From a virus: a stretch of DNA of 57,033 bases. The notes under the pieces were generated by a model, which was not told the origin of the DNA, ran no database searches, and saw only the letters and a program-made list of their open reading frames with translations. A program made the translations under genes and the position numbers. The stretch is taken from positions 1-57,033 of IMG/VR virus record IMGVR_UViG_3300027741_000075; one strand, given 5' to 3'. Shown here piece by piece: positions 16,568-24,101 of the stretch. Within the stretch, counting starts at the first letter, position 1. The number at the start of each line of letters is the position of its first letter.

Positions 16568-17188
16568 ATGGATTTTTTCACACAAGAAGCGGTAAAACAA
16601 TTAATTCCAAAAGTTAAAAATTTTGATGAGTGGTATAGTAATTTAGTTGAAATTTTACCACAATATGATATAGATACGTCAGCTAGAGTTGCCGCATTTA
16701 TGGCTCAATGCGGGCATGAATCTGGTGGGTTTACTACTCTACAAGAGAATTTAAATTATTCTGCAAAAGGTTTAGTTGGCACTTTTAAGAAATACTTTCC
16801 TAATGAGGCGGTAGCAAAACAATACGAACGTAGACCAGAAATGATTGCGAATCGTGTTTATGCTAATCGTATGGGTAATGGAGATGAAGCATCTGGAGAA
16901 GGTTGGTATTTTCGTGGTAGAGGAATCGTACAAATTACTGGAAAAAACAACTATACTAAATGCTCTCAAGCATTGTTTGAAGACAATACACTTGTTGATG
17001 ATCCAGACTTATTGCTTGAAGCAGAATATGCTATTCACTCTGCATGTTGGTTTTGGTCTGCGGCAAGACTAAATGAATTAGCTGATATAGGCGATATCAA
17101 AACAATGACAAAACGAATCAATGGTGGATACCTTGGTTTAGAAGAAAGAATCAATCATTACAATCATGCGATTGAAATTTTAACTTAA
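16568..17188 (+). CDS. Endolysin, glycoside hydrolase family 19
   Basis: A 206-residue GH19 (chitinase-like) muramidase-type endolysin acting on host peptidoglycan. The catalytic Glu is in QCGHESGGF (about residue 51), and the conserved substrate-cleft motif FRGRGIVQITGKNNY is at about 115-129. No signal peptide is visible, so release needs a holin. I chose the ATG at 16568, because AGGAG is 6 nt upstream; the ATG at 16562 would touch the SD. The inverted repeat over the SD suggests timed translation. Confidence 0.9.
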   Translation: MDFFTQEAVKQLIPKVKNFDEWYSNLVEILPQYDIDTSARVAAFMAQCGHESGGFTTLQENLNYSAKGLVGTFKKYFPNEAVAKQYERRPEMIANRVYANRMGNGDEASGEGWYFRGRGIVQITGKNNYTKCSQALFEDNTLVDDPDLLLEAEYAIHSACWFWSAARLNELADIGDIKTMTKRINGGYLGLEERINHYNHAIEILT

Positions 17189-17200
17189 AGGGCGATAATT

Positions 17201-17500
17201 ATGTTCAAGAAAATTAAAGAATTTTTTACAAGTAGCAAACCAACAGTAGAGGTAACAAATCAAGAAGTTACTTTAACTGCGGCAGATGTTGCAATTAAAA
17301 ATATCAAAGAAACTACTGCGTCTTTGGATGCTAAAGTAGAGGTTGCGCCTGCAATAGTAGAAACACCAGAACCAGTAAAAGAGCAAGCATGGACCACAAA
17401 GCCAGCGCCACCTGTTACTAAAACTGCTAAACCAAAAAAACAACAATCGACTAAAGCGACTACTACTGCGCCTAAGAAGAGAAAGCCAGCACCAAAATAA
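17201..17500 (+). CDS. Small Ala/Pro/Lys-rich protein
   Basis: A 99-residue protein. The N-terminal 20 residues are amphipathic and basic (MFKKIKEFFTSSK), and the C-terminal half is a disordered Lys/Pro/Thr/Ala tail reminiscent of histone-like tails. It may bind DNA or RNA non-specifically. Function unknown. Confidence 0.55.
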   Translation: MFKKIKEFFTSSKPTVEVTNQEVTLTAADVAIKNIKETTASLDAKVEVAPAIVETPEPVKEQAWTTKPAPPVTKTAKPKKQQSTKATTTAPKKRKPAPK

Positions 17501-17620
17501 ATGTACTTCAATATCATTATAACGTTTAATGATATATTATTTTTATTATCTATGATGCCGTTAGTTGCGGTATTCTGTGTGATGTTTAGTGACTGGTTGA
17601 AAGATAAAGACAGGTATTAA
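17501..17620 (+). CDS. Small membrane peptide
   Basis: A 39-residue frame immediately after the preceding stop, with a hydrophobic core (residues 5-28) and a charged end DWLKDKDRY. I remember similar peptides ending in DWLKDKDRY in T4-like cyanophages, which supports expression. It converges with the minus-strand block. Confidence 0.55.
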   Translation: MYFNIIITFNDILFLLSMMPLVAVFCVMFSDWLKDKDRY

Positions 17621-17623
17621 AAT

Positions 17624-18397
17624 TTATCTACCCACATAGATTTGCGGTTCGGATTCTCTACGGCGTGTCTCTTCACTTTTTGGAAATAATCCATCCCCGT
17701 ATTGAGGATATTTTTGTTGCCTATCATGTGCGACCCACATAAACATTCCACCCATGGTGAATATCACTATTAAAATAAACACACCTACTATAGCCTCTTG
17801 TTTTAATTGTCTCATACGTGCGGCTCTTCTTTTTGCTTGCACTTCTTCTGCTCTTATTTTATTCACCAAAAGAACTTTTTGTTCTTTACCCATCTCTTTC
17901 ATCATCTCTTCTACTTCAGTATACAAAGCACCTAACTCAGGAGGGCTTTGATAGACCATCAACTCACGCAATTCAGTTCCCATTTGTTCTAATTGTTTTT
18001 TCATTAGAACACGTTGTAGCGCACGTTTGCCTAAACTGTCATCACCCTCATATAATTTTGTTTTGCTTTTACGTTCTTCTTCTGCAAAGATAGCCATACA
18101 TTTGTGTAAATTATCATAGTATGTGCCGAGATGATTTCCAATTTCAGTATAAATGCCAACGGTCTCACCATCACGTTTGTTTAATTCTATAACACGATTC
18201 TTCTCTTCAATGTATGCATTACGTTGTGTGACTGTTGCTGGTTTGTCTTTATGATTATTTGCAAATTGTTCATCTAAATCTTTGAGTACTGCTTTAACGT
18301 CACCTGCCGCACCTTTAATGTCTTTATATAACTGGCACCCCTTTTTAACAGCCGCAACGGCGCCGTTAGCTAATGCAAAAAGGGTAATTGGATCCAT
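17624..18397 (-). CDS. Coiled-coil membrane protein, MDPIT family (A)
   Basis: A 257-residue protein starting MDPITLFALANGAVAAVKKG, with a long charged coiled coil (about 40-195) and one transmembrane helix (about 203-225, VGVFILIVIFTMGGMFMWVA) followed by a basic tail. It shares its N-terminus and layout with the adjacent protein at 18397-19008, so the two are probably paralogs. I recall similar unnamed pairs in T4-like marine phages. Last gene of the minus-strand block. Confidence 0.65.
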   Translation of the reverse strand: MDPITLFALANGAVAAVKKGCQLYKDIKGAAGDVKAVLKDLDEQFANNHKDKPATVTQRNAYIEEKNRVIELNKRDGETVGIYTEIGNHLGTYYDNLHKCMAIFAEEERKSKTKLYEGDDSLGKRALQRVLMKKQLEQMGTELRELMVYQSPPELGALYTEVEEMMKEMGKEQKVLLVNKIRAEEVQAKRRAARMRQLKQEAIVGVFILIVIFTMGGMFMWVAHDRQQKYPQYGDGLFPKSEETRRRESEPQIYVGR

Positions 18398-19008
18398 TAT
18401 TGTATCGCTTTATCTCTTTCTTCACGTTCTCTTTGTTCTCTCTCTTTATGCTGACGCCTTACTAATGCGGCTCTCTCAGCAACTTTTTGTTCATAAATTC
18501 GTTTTTCTTCCATTGCACCATATACACCTATACCACCCATAACAATTGCAAAAAGAATAGCACCAAATCCAATAAAATACATTCCAAACATAAACATGTC
18601 TGCCATTTTCTTTTTATGCTCTAATCTTTTTTTCTCAGCGGCGGCTTCTGCTTCTGCACGTTCTTTAAATAAACGTGTGCGTTCTTTAATCATCTGTTCC
18701 CAAATTTGAGGTTTACCCAATTGCCAGATAATCATATCCTTAAGTTCACGTTCTTGTTCACGTAATGCATCACTATGCATAGCAATTTGAAGTGCTTCTT
18801 TACCTAATTCAGCATCAGTTTTACCTAGGCTTTGCGCCTTTGCTCTTTGTTTTGTTTTTTCACGATGAATAGCATCTGAGGATTCAAAGAATTTGCTGAA
18901 TTGCCCGACAAGACTATTAACGTCTTTGCCTAATGCGATTGCCTGCTTGATGTGACTGACTGCACTCTGGGCGGCTGAGAATGCAAGTCCTATTGTAATT
19001 GGATCCAT
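18397..19008 (-). CDS. Coiled-coil membrane protein, MDPIT family (B)
   Basis: A 203-residue paralog of the downstream gene: MDPITIGLAFSAAQSAVSHIK at the N-terminus, a coiled coil with ELKDMIIWQLGKPQIW (compare ELRELMVYQSPPELG in the partner), a transmembrane segment at about 135-160 and a highly charged C-terminal helix. The stop overlaps the next start by 1 nt. Confidence 0.65.
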   Translation of the reverse strand: MDPITIGLAFSAAQSAVSHIKQAIALGKDVNSLVGQFSKFFESSDAIHREKTKQRAKAQSLGKTDAELGKEALQIAMHSDALREQERELKDMIIWQLGKPQIWEQMIKERTRLFKERAEAEAAAEKKRLEHKKKMADMFMFGMYFIGFGAILFAIVMGGIGVYGAMEEKRIYEQKVAERAALVRRQHKEREQREREERDKAIQ

Positions 19009-19013
19009 GACTA

Positions 19014-19211
19014 TTAGCCGCCAAGTTTACATATATCTTTATGTAATCGTTGAGAACAATCTTTCTTAGCCCATTCTATGCATTGGACTTTTCTATCATA
19101 AACATCGCCCGTCCACTTCCATCTGATACAAATATCAACGGATTCTTCTTTTTTTTCAGCACTTGCAGTCAAAATAATTAAACATAATATCGAAAGGATA
19201 TATGTTCTCAT
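19014..19211 (-). CDS. Small secreted Cys-containing protein
   Basis: A 65-residue protein with a signal peptide (cleavage near LTASA) and a mature part with four Cys (CIRWKWTGDVYDRKVQCIEW). The CIRW...GDVY...C.EW pattern recurs in T4-like marine phages next to MDPIT-type genes, from memory. Overlaps the glycosyltransferase stop by 4 nt. Confidence 0.65.
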   Translation of the reverse strand: MRTYILSILCLIILTASAEKKEESVDICIRWKWTGDVYDRKVQCIEWAKKDCSQRLHKDICKLGG

Positions 19212-20206
19212 TTTGCGCCTACCAAGTTATCCTTAAAAATTTTCCAAGCATTATCCCAAGTCCAACGTTTGCTTCCCTCAAATACGTTAATCCTATTTAA
19301 TTTTAATGCGGCATCTACAGCATCTTTTAAATTGTCACGCATACATCCAGTAATATCTTCATCTATAACATCTTTAGGACCTTGAACAGGATATGCGGCA
19401 ACAGGTGTGCCACATGCCATGGCTTCAATCATTACGATACCAAACGTTTCCCATTGACTAGGAAATACAAATACTTCTGCGTTAGCATAGTAACGTGCTA
19501 GATCAACACCAGTCTTGAATCCTGTAAATGTTACATCTGGATAACGCTTCTTATAAGTTTCTAACATAGGACCATCGCCTACCATGATCTTCAAGTATCC
19601 GGGATAATCCAATTCAAAAAACTTTTCAAGATTCTTTTCTTTACTAACACGACTAACACATAAGAGGTACTTGCCAGGAAAGTCTTCTCTCAACTCTGGT
19701 TTAAAAATTTCTCTATCAACACCTCTAGTCCAAGAGATAACCTCACCATCGAATCCATGTGATTTTAATTCTTTAACCATGCTGTCTGTGGTTGTCAATA
19801 CTTTACCAGAATGCTTATGAAACCAACGAACAAAGCGCCATGTTATGCTTTCCGGAATGCCAAACAGCTTCTTCAACCCTTCAGGAAACTTAGTATGATA
19901 AGCGGTATTGTGAGGAATATCAGCCAATGAAAGATATGCTCTAGCCCACAGACCAAGAGGACCCTCTGTGGCGACATGGATATAATCCGGAGATATCTCC
20001 TTAATCTTCTCGCCCAAGTTCCTCGGATAGGCAATCTTGACTTCGTTGTAGCCAGGGCAATTAATGTAGCTGAACCTCCTGGGATCCAACACCACAATGT
20101 TATAACCATCACTAGCCGCACAAATCTGAATGTTTTTGTAAGTTGTGACAACGCCATTTATTTGATCTGGTAGATTATCCGTTACTATTAATATTGTCTT
20201 TGTCAT
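19208..20206 (-). CDS. agt: GT4 glycosyltransferase, Agt-like (lipid glycosylation)
   Basis: A 332-residue GT-B enzyme. The N-terminus (VTDNLPDQINGVVTTYKN) matches the start of GT4 enzymes acting on diacylglycerol or phosphatidyl acceptors. Other landmarks are HVATEGPLGLWAR, WTRGVD, VSRVSKEKNL, VGDGP and the E-x7-E nucleotide-sugar motif in WETFGIVMIEAMACGTPVAA. In alphaproteobacteria and SAR11, Agt sits beside PlcP and glycosylates the diacylglycerol that PlcP releases from phospholipids. Here the start overlaps the PlcP-like gene by 32 nt. A capsule or LPS acceptor is the main alternative. Confidence 0.75.
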   Translation of the reverse strand: MTKTILIVTDNLPDQINGVVTTYKNIQICAASDGYNIVVLDPRRFSYINCPGYNEVKIAYPRNLGEKIKEISPDYIHVATEGPLGLWARAYLSLADIPHNTAYHTKFPEGLKKLFGIPESITWRFVRWFHKHSGKVLTTTDSMVKELKSHGFDGEVISWTRGVDREIFKPELREDFPGKYLLCVSRVSKEKNLEKFFELDYPGYLKIMVGDGPMLETYKKRYPDVTFTGFKTGVDLARYYANAEVFVFPSQWETFGIVMIEAMACGTPVAAYPVQGPKDVIDEDITGCMRDNLKDAVDAALKLNRINVFEGSKRWTWDNAWKIFKDNLVGAK

Positions 20207-20966
20207 TAATTTTTATCCATGTGATTATTTCCCAACGACCGTCCCAATGTTCTACAAGTGCTGTACAGGATTCTACCCAATCACCATCATTCATATAAAT
20301 GACACCATCTATTTCTTTAATTTCTGCGTGGTGTATATGCCCACATATAACACCATCATATCCACGCTTCTTACAGTATCCAGCTAGATTTTTTTCAAAG
20401 TGGAATATAAAGTCTACTGCTTTCTTTACTCTTGTTTTGAGATATTTACTAATACTAAAATACCCAAAACCAAAGCGGTGACGTATCCAATTGAATTTGC
20501 TATTAACCGATAAAATGAAATCATATGCTTTATCTCCCAAAAACGCTAGCCATGGAGCCAATCTTGTAATGCCATCAAACAAGTCACCATGCGTAACTAA
20601 GTAATGTTTACCATCTGCACCTATATGTTCTATTTGGTTGTGTATTTCTATTAACCCAAAACTAAATCCATATGGTATCATTGGTCTTAAAAATTCATCG
20701 TGGTTACCTGCTATGTAAATAACACGGGTACCACGCCTTGCATGTCCTAGAACACGCCTAACTACACCAGTATGACTTTGTTTCCAACGCCACTTGTTTT
20801 GCTGTATGCGCCATGCATCTATAATGTCACCCACCAAATATAAAGTATCGCAAGAATTATGTTTTAAAAAATTGTTAAGACTATCCGCTTTACAATCTTT
20901 TGTTCCCAAATGAACATCACTAATAAAGATACTTCGATACTTTTTTATATCGGAAGCCAAAGCCAT
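20175..20966 (-). CDS. plcP: PlcP-like metallophosphoesterase (phospholipase C / LpxH-like)
   Basis: A 263-residue calcineurin-like phosphoesterase. The metal-binding motifs are complete: SDVHLG (Asp17, His19), GDIIDAW (Asp47), GNHDE (Asn88, His89), THGD (His126) and GHIHH (His210, His212). The conserved MNDGDWVESCTALVEH near the C-terminus matches proteins annotated as UDP-2,3-diacylglucosamine pyrophosphatase, some of which are really PlcP, which cuts head groups from phospholipids under phosphate stress. It overlaps the Agt-like gene downstream and a DUF4337-like gene upstream. True LpxH activity in lipid A synthesis is the alternative. Confidence 0.78.
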   Translation of the reverse strand: MALASDIKKYRSIFISDVHLGTKDCKADSLNNFLKHNSCDTLYLVGDIIDAWRIQQNKWRWKQSHTGVVRRVLGHARRGTRVIYIAGNHDEFLRPMIPYGFSFGLIEIHNQIEHIGADGKHYLVTHGDLFDGITRLAPWLAFLGDKAYDFILSVNSKFNWIRHRFGFGYFSISKYLKTRVKKAVDFIFHFEKNLAGYCKKRGYDGVICGHIHHAEIKEIDGVIYMNDGDWVESCTALVEHWDGRWEIITWIKINDKDNINSNG

Positions 20967-21496
20967 AATCCTTGACTCATGAATATTCCTGCAAATAATC
21001 CAACAACAATACTAGCCCAATACAATGATATACTAACAGATAAGATACTAGCAGTTAATAATACGATTGCAATTTGAAATGCAGAACTAGCAAATGTTAA
21101 CCAAGGACTTGATTTGCGAATTTCATCACGTTCAGCTTCAAGTGCTTTTGCTTTAATAAACAATTCTTTTTTACCTTCACCCGTAGTTGGATCAGATTCA
21201 TACTTATCAATTTTAACCTTTAGTGCTTCAGCCTTTTTAAAATCTTTTTGTGCAATAGCATCATCCATACGCATTTCTGCTAGAGTTTGTTTAATACTCT
21301 TAGCTTGATAAAATGCCCAAGTATCATTTGCTCGGATTGTGTTATTTAAAACTTTACTGCTGTTACCATTTGATATATAAGTGTTAATTGCAAGCAAAGC
21401 GGCTAAAACAGTAATCAGCCATCCTGCTTTATCTTTAATTTGTGCTTCACGTTCACTACGTGACAATGGTTTCTGCTGTAATACTACTTCTGCCAT
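20945..21496 (-). CDS. DUF4337-like membrane protein
   Basis: A 183-residue protein. One transmembrane helix near residues 25-45 leads into a conserved block (ANDTWAFYQAKSIKQT), then a coiled coil, then two transmembrane helices (about 135-180). The FYQAKSIKQ block is the hallmark I associate with DUF4337, a bacterial family of unknown function. It overlaps the PlcP-like gene by 22 nt, and a link to membrane changes is plausible but unproven. Confidence 0.75.
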   Translation of the reverse strand: MAEVVLQQKPLSRSEREAQIKDKAGWLITVLAALLAINTYISNGNSSKVLNNTIRANDTWAFYQAKSIKQTLAEMRMDDAIAQKDFKKAEALKVKIDKYESDPTTGEGKKELFIKAKALEAERDEIRKSSPWLTFASSAFQIAIVLLTASILSVSISLYWASIVVGLFAGIFMSQGLWLWLPI

Positions 21497-21497
21497 T

Positions 21498-21848
21498 TTA
21501 GTTTTCCTTCATTGGTCCAATTTTTTTCGTTACACCTGCTCTGTCTTCAAGAATAGCAATGTGTGTTCTATTCTCCATAATAGCATCACGATTTTTTTGA
21601 ATTTCTTTTTCTAAATCTTGACGTAATTTTTCACGTGCTAATTCAGCACCGCTATTGCTAGCCTGCTTATTATCTGTAGTAACAACTAAACTCACTTTTT
21701 GATTCAGAATGGTTACGTCATGTTGGATAGAACCTAATGCTTGAATTAAATATCCAACTGAACCAACTAATAAAGGTAATAGAGCAAATAATAATTTCTC
21801 TATAAACGCACCTTTTTCATGTGCTTGTTCTGCTGTTTTTTCTGCCAT
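21498..21848 (-). CDS. Small membrane protein with coiled coil
   Basis: A 116-residue protein: a hydrophobic segment (residues 17-40, IEKLLFALLPLLVGSVGYLI) followed by a long coiled coil. It resembles XhlA-like and other T4-like membrane proteins of unknown role. SD GAGGAA upstream. Tightly packed in the minus-strand block. Confidence 0.6.
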   Translation of the reverse strand: MAEKTAEQAHEKGAFIEKLLFALLPLLVGSVGYLIQALGSIQHDVTILNQKVSLVVTTDNKQASNSGAELAREKLRQDLEKEIQKNRDAIMENRTHIAILEDRAGVTKKIGPMKEN

Positions 21849-21849
21849 T

Positions 21850-21999
21850 TTATTTTCCTCTGTTATGTAAATCGAATAATGATTTGACTTTTTCTTCTAA
21901 TACCCCGATTCGCACGTCCATTTTAGCCAAAACTATGACTAAAGTAATGAATGCTAAGAATACTGGCCATGCTTTTAAAAGTATCTCTATAATGTCCAT
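21850..21999 (-). CDS. Small membrane protein, first gene of minus-strand block
   Basis: A 49-residue frame starting MDIIEILLKAWPVFLAFITL, with one transmembrane helix and a short C-terminal coiled segment. It has a strong SD (AGGGAGG) and lies 30 nt below a late-promoter-like motif. Its stop precedes the next start by one base. Confidence 0.6.
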   Translation of the reverse strand: MDIIEILLKAWPVFLAFITLVIVLAKMDVRIGVLEEKVKSLFDLHNRGK

Positions 22000-22029
22000 A
22001 ACTATTATCCTCCCTAGGACTTGACAACA

Positions 22030-22037
22030 TATTTATG
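22030..22037 (-). promoter_or_regulatory. Candidate late promoter for the minus-strand block
   Basis: Read on the minus strand, CATAAATA differs at one base from the T4 late consensus TATAAATA and fits the NATAAATA late motif described for cyanophages. It lies just upstream of the first minus-strand gene, leaving a short leader with a strong SD. No sigma70-type promoter is seen on this strand here. Confidence 0.6.
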
Positions 22038-22108
22038 GTAAACCGAGTTTTTGATGCGTTTCAGAGGGGGATTTTTGTTGTTTTTGAGCAACAAAGCCAA
22101 AATAACCC

Positions 22109-22136
22109 TTGACCTGCTGTCCCAGTATGGTATACT
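22109..22136 (+). promoter_or_regulatory. Sigma70-type promoter
   Basis: TTGACC (22109-22114), 16-nt spacer and TATACT (22131-22136). It immediately precedes the GIY-YIG-like gene, whose ATG at 22143 is so close that the transcript would be nearly leaderless. Confidence 0.75.
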
Positions 22137-22142
22137 GTCTAT

Positions 22143-22460
22143 ATGACATTGAGAAAGAAACGTTGCGACCGAAACCATGTACTGTACAAAGTTACGTGCG
22201 TGGATACTGGCGATACATATGTTGGCTTGACTGTTGCACAGGGTCAAGCCTATTTGCGTTCGGTTAAAGTCCGTTGGCAAAAACATGTGAGTCGTGCTAA
22301 GTGCGAAAACAAAAATTGGGCAATGTGTAATGCGTTGCGTGAGTTAGCTGGTGCAAGTTGGCAATATGAAGTTATCGAAATAATCCGTGGGCGTAAACCC
22401 GCACACCAACGTGAACGTGAATTGATTGCCGAATTCGAGCCATCATTGAATACGTTTTGA
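22143..22460 (+). CDS. GIY-YIG-fold nuclease-like protein
   Basis: A 105-residue protein. The N-terminal pattern HVLYKVTCVDTGDTYVGLT corresponds to the GIY...YIG strands, with Tyr and Gly retained in YVG, followed by RWQKHVSRA, and RERELIAEFEPSLNTF at the end. Similar single-domain proteins occur in many large phages. No extra DNA-binding domain is seen, so it could be a stand-alone endonuclease. Confidence 0.7.
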   Translation: MTLRKKRCDRNHVLYKVTCVDTGDTYVGLTVAQGQAYLRSVKVRWQKHVSRAKCENKNWAMCNALRELAGASWQYEVIEIIRGRKPAHQRERELIAEFEPSLNTF

Positions 22461-22485
22461 CATGCCATATATGATGTGTTATACT
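22457..22485 (+). promoter_or_regulatory. Consensus promoter
   Basis: TTGACA (22457-22462), 17-nt spacer, TATACT (22480-22485). It should drive the small exported-protein genes beginning at 22512, preceded by SD AGGAG. Confidence 0.85.
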
Positions 22486-22511
22486 GTTTAAAGTAACATA
22501 TAGGAGTTTTT

Positions 22512-22718
22512 ATGACAAATTTCAAAACCGATAGTCTTGCTGTATTTTTTGGTGCGCTTGCTGGCATTGTAACTTTAGTTACGATTGGTTCAATCTTTAC
22601 TATCATGTCAATCAATATAATTTTCAAAACTAATATCCCACTTAATATGGAAACTATATTTTCTATTACTTGGTTAACCATGGTTGCTGGTGGAATAATG
22701 AGAGGTGCTAAACAATGA
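22512..22718 (+). CDS. Small two-helix membrane protein
   Basis: A 68-residue protein with two hydrophobic segments (residues 10-35 and 43-62). Coupled by ATGA overlap to the next, exported protein. Not recognised. Confidence 0.55.
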   Translation: MTNFKTDSLAVFFGALAGIVTLVTIGSIFTIMSINIIFKTNIPLNMETIFSITWLTMVAGGIMRGAKQ

Positions 22719-23074
22719 AAAAAATCTTAGCGGTTGCAGTTACCGCATTAATTGCAACATGTGCATTTGCAGATGATATTGTCAATTATCAAATTGTGCC
22801 TGTAATTAAAGTTGATCCAATTGGTAGCATGAGAGCCATTTCAATGCCTAGAATGTCATGCACCAATGTTGAACCTGTTGAAGGTGTAGGTGCGCCAGTT
22901 CAAACCCAACAACAAAAATGCGTATCATATAGTGACAGAGAGTTTCGCTATAATGTTACTGCATTCAATGTGACGTTTGAATATCAAGGACAAATTCGTA
23001 CAGTTAAAATGAATTATGATCCAGGTAATGCAATTCGAATTAAAACAGTAACGAGAGTTTATGCTGTAGAGTAA
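22715..23074 (+). CDS. Exported protein with YcfJ-like C-terminal domain
   Basis: A 119-residue protein with a signal peptide (cleavage after FA-D, about residue 19). The mature part has two Cys and ends in FEYQGQIRTVKMNYDPGNAI, which matches the C-terminal part of YcfJ-type envelope proteins. It lies next to a paralog at 23078. It probably acts in the periplasm; role unknown. Confidence 0.6.
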   Translation: MKKILAVAVTALIATCAFADDIVNYQIVPVIKVDPIGSMRAISMPRMSCTNVEPVEGVGAPVQTQQQKCVSYSDREFRYNVTAFNVTFEYQGQIRTVKMNYDPGNAIRIKTVTRVYAVE

Positions 23075-23077
23075 ACT

Positions 23078-23482
23078 ATGAAAAAAGCATGTACACTACA
23101 TAGTATCATAACAACTTTATTTTTGTGTAATGTTGCACAAGCTGGAGTTGTTCTTGTAGAAGATTCGTCAACCAAAGACGGCTACTATATGGCAAAAGTG
23201 ATAAATGTGAAACCTATTATAGAAAAGGTACCGTACATGACTACAAAAAATTATTGTCAAAAACAATATGGCACGACACACTATTCAGGACCAGGAACTA
23301 ATACTTTAGTCTTGGGTATGACGCCGCCGCTTTCAACACCTGTATGTAAACTTGTGATTGAACAAGCATATCAAAATGTTGTTAAAGGCTATCAAGTAAC
23401 ATATGATTTTAAGGGTACACTTAAAACTGCATTTTTAAATAATGAACCGAGTGAATATTTGCAGGTGTACAATGCGCCGTGA
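23078..23482 (+). CDS. Exported protein, paralog of the upstream gene
   Basis: A 134-residue protein with a signal peptide (ends VAQA) and a similar C-terminal block (GYQVTYDFKGTLKTAFLNNEP). Cys at positions 55 and 87 may form a disulfide. Likely an envelope protein derived from host YcfJ-like sequences. Confidence 0.55.
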   Translation: MKKACTLHSIITTLFLCNVAQAGVVLVEDSSTKDGYYMAKVINVKPIIEKVPYMTTKNYCQKQYGTTHYSGPGTNTLVLGMTPPLSTPVCKLVIEQAYQNVVKGYQVTYDFKGTLKTAFLNNEPSEYLQVYNAP

Positions 23483-23724
23483 TGTATTATATCTATGGTG
23501 CTGTAGGAAGTAAGGCTACAGAAAAGGCAGAATTACTTTTAAATATTTGCAGAAGACAGTATAAACTTTTCATACTTGGCGAAGATTATACTGTAGCGCA
23601 ATTACAGAAATTGGTTCCTAATACAACCTTTGTTCCACACATATATCACAATTTAAATTACATTGGCGGTATCAATGAATTGCATGATTACCTTTATGAT
23701 GAATTGAGAATAGAAAAGAGTTAG
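23482..23724 (+). CDS. Glutaredoxin-fold protein lacking active-site cysteines
   Basis: An 80-residue protein. MYYIYGAVGSKATEKAELLL aligns with the start of glutaredoxins, but the CPYC position reads VGSK, so no redox Cys remains there. The second landmark (TTFVPHIY...YIGGINEL) matches the TVPxIF...GG part. A redox role is unlikely; it may be a binding scaffold. I chose the ATG at 23482, overlapping the upstream stop. Confidence 0.7.
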   Translation: MYYIYGAVGSKATEKAELLLNICRRQYKLFILGEDYTVAQLQKLVPNTTFVPHIYHNLNYIGGINELHDYLYDELRIEKS

Positions 23725-23734
23725 CATGGCAAAC

Positions 23735-23763
23735 TTGACAACTGAACAGATTGTAGGTATAAT
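23735..23763 (+). promoter_or_regulatory. Perfect consensus promoter
   Basis: TTGACA (23735-23740), 17-nt spacer, TATAAT (23758-23763): an exact match to the sigma70 consensus. It should drive the run from 23799 to about 27352. Confidence 0.92.
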
Positions 23764-23798
23764 AAAGACTTGAACAATTTAACATGGAGAACTTTGAT

Positions 23799-24098
23799 AT
23801 GACAACTTTTAATTATGCGGCAAGTGATGCAAAAGAGCAAAAAGTATTTCGTGATTGGCTTGTTAGCCATCTCAAATACGGTCCTGTGACTGTTGACTTT
23901 CTTAAGAAAGACGGTACAATGCGTACCATGAAATGCACATTGCAAGAGAGTGCAATTCCAACATACGAAAAGAAAACCGAACGTGTTCGCACAACGGCAA
24001 CTGATGAGTCTATCTCTGTAGTTGACTTAGAGAAAAACGAATGGCGTTCATTCCGCTACGATTCTATCAAATCTGTATCATTTACATTGGGTGAATAA
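23799..24098 (+). CDS. DUF2693-like SH3-fold protein
   Basis: A 99-residue protein. FLKKDGTMRTMKCTLQES and the C-terminal WRSFRYDSIKSVSF match a small family (DUF2693, SH3-like) common in phages. I chose the ATG at 23799, because GGAG is 9 nt upstream; the ATG at 23784 has no SD. First gene behind a perfect promoter. Function unknown. Confidence 0.7.
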   Translation: MTTFNYAASDAKEQKVFRDWLVSHLKYGPVTVDFLKKDGTMRTMKCTLQESAIPTYEKKTERVRTTATDESISVVDLEKNEWRSFRYDSIKSVSFTLGE

Positions 24099-24101
24099 AC
24101 T

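Noticed and set aside
20175-20966. Straight annotation as lipid A enzyme LpxH
   Set aside because: The neighbouring GT4 gene and the landmark residues fit PlcP better, although LpxH activity cannot be excluded by eye.
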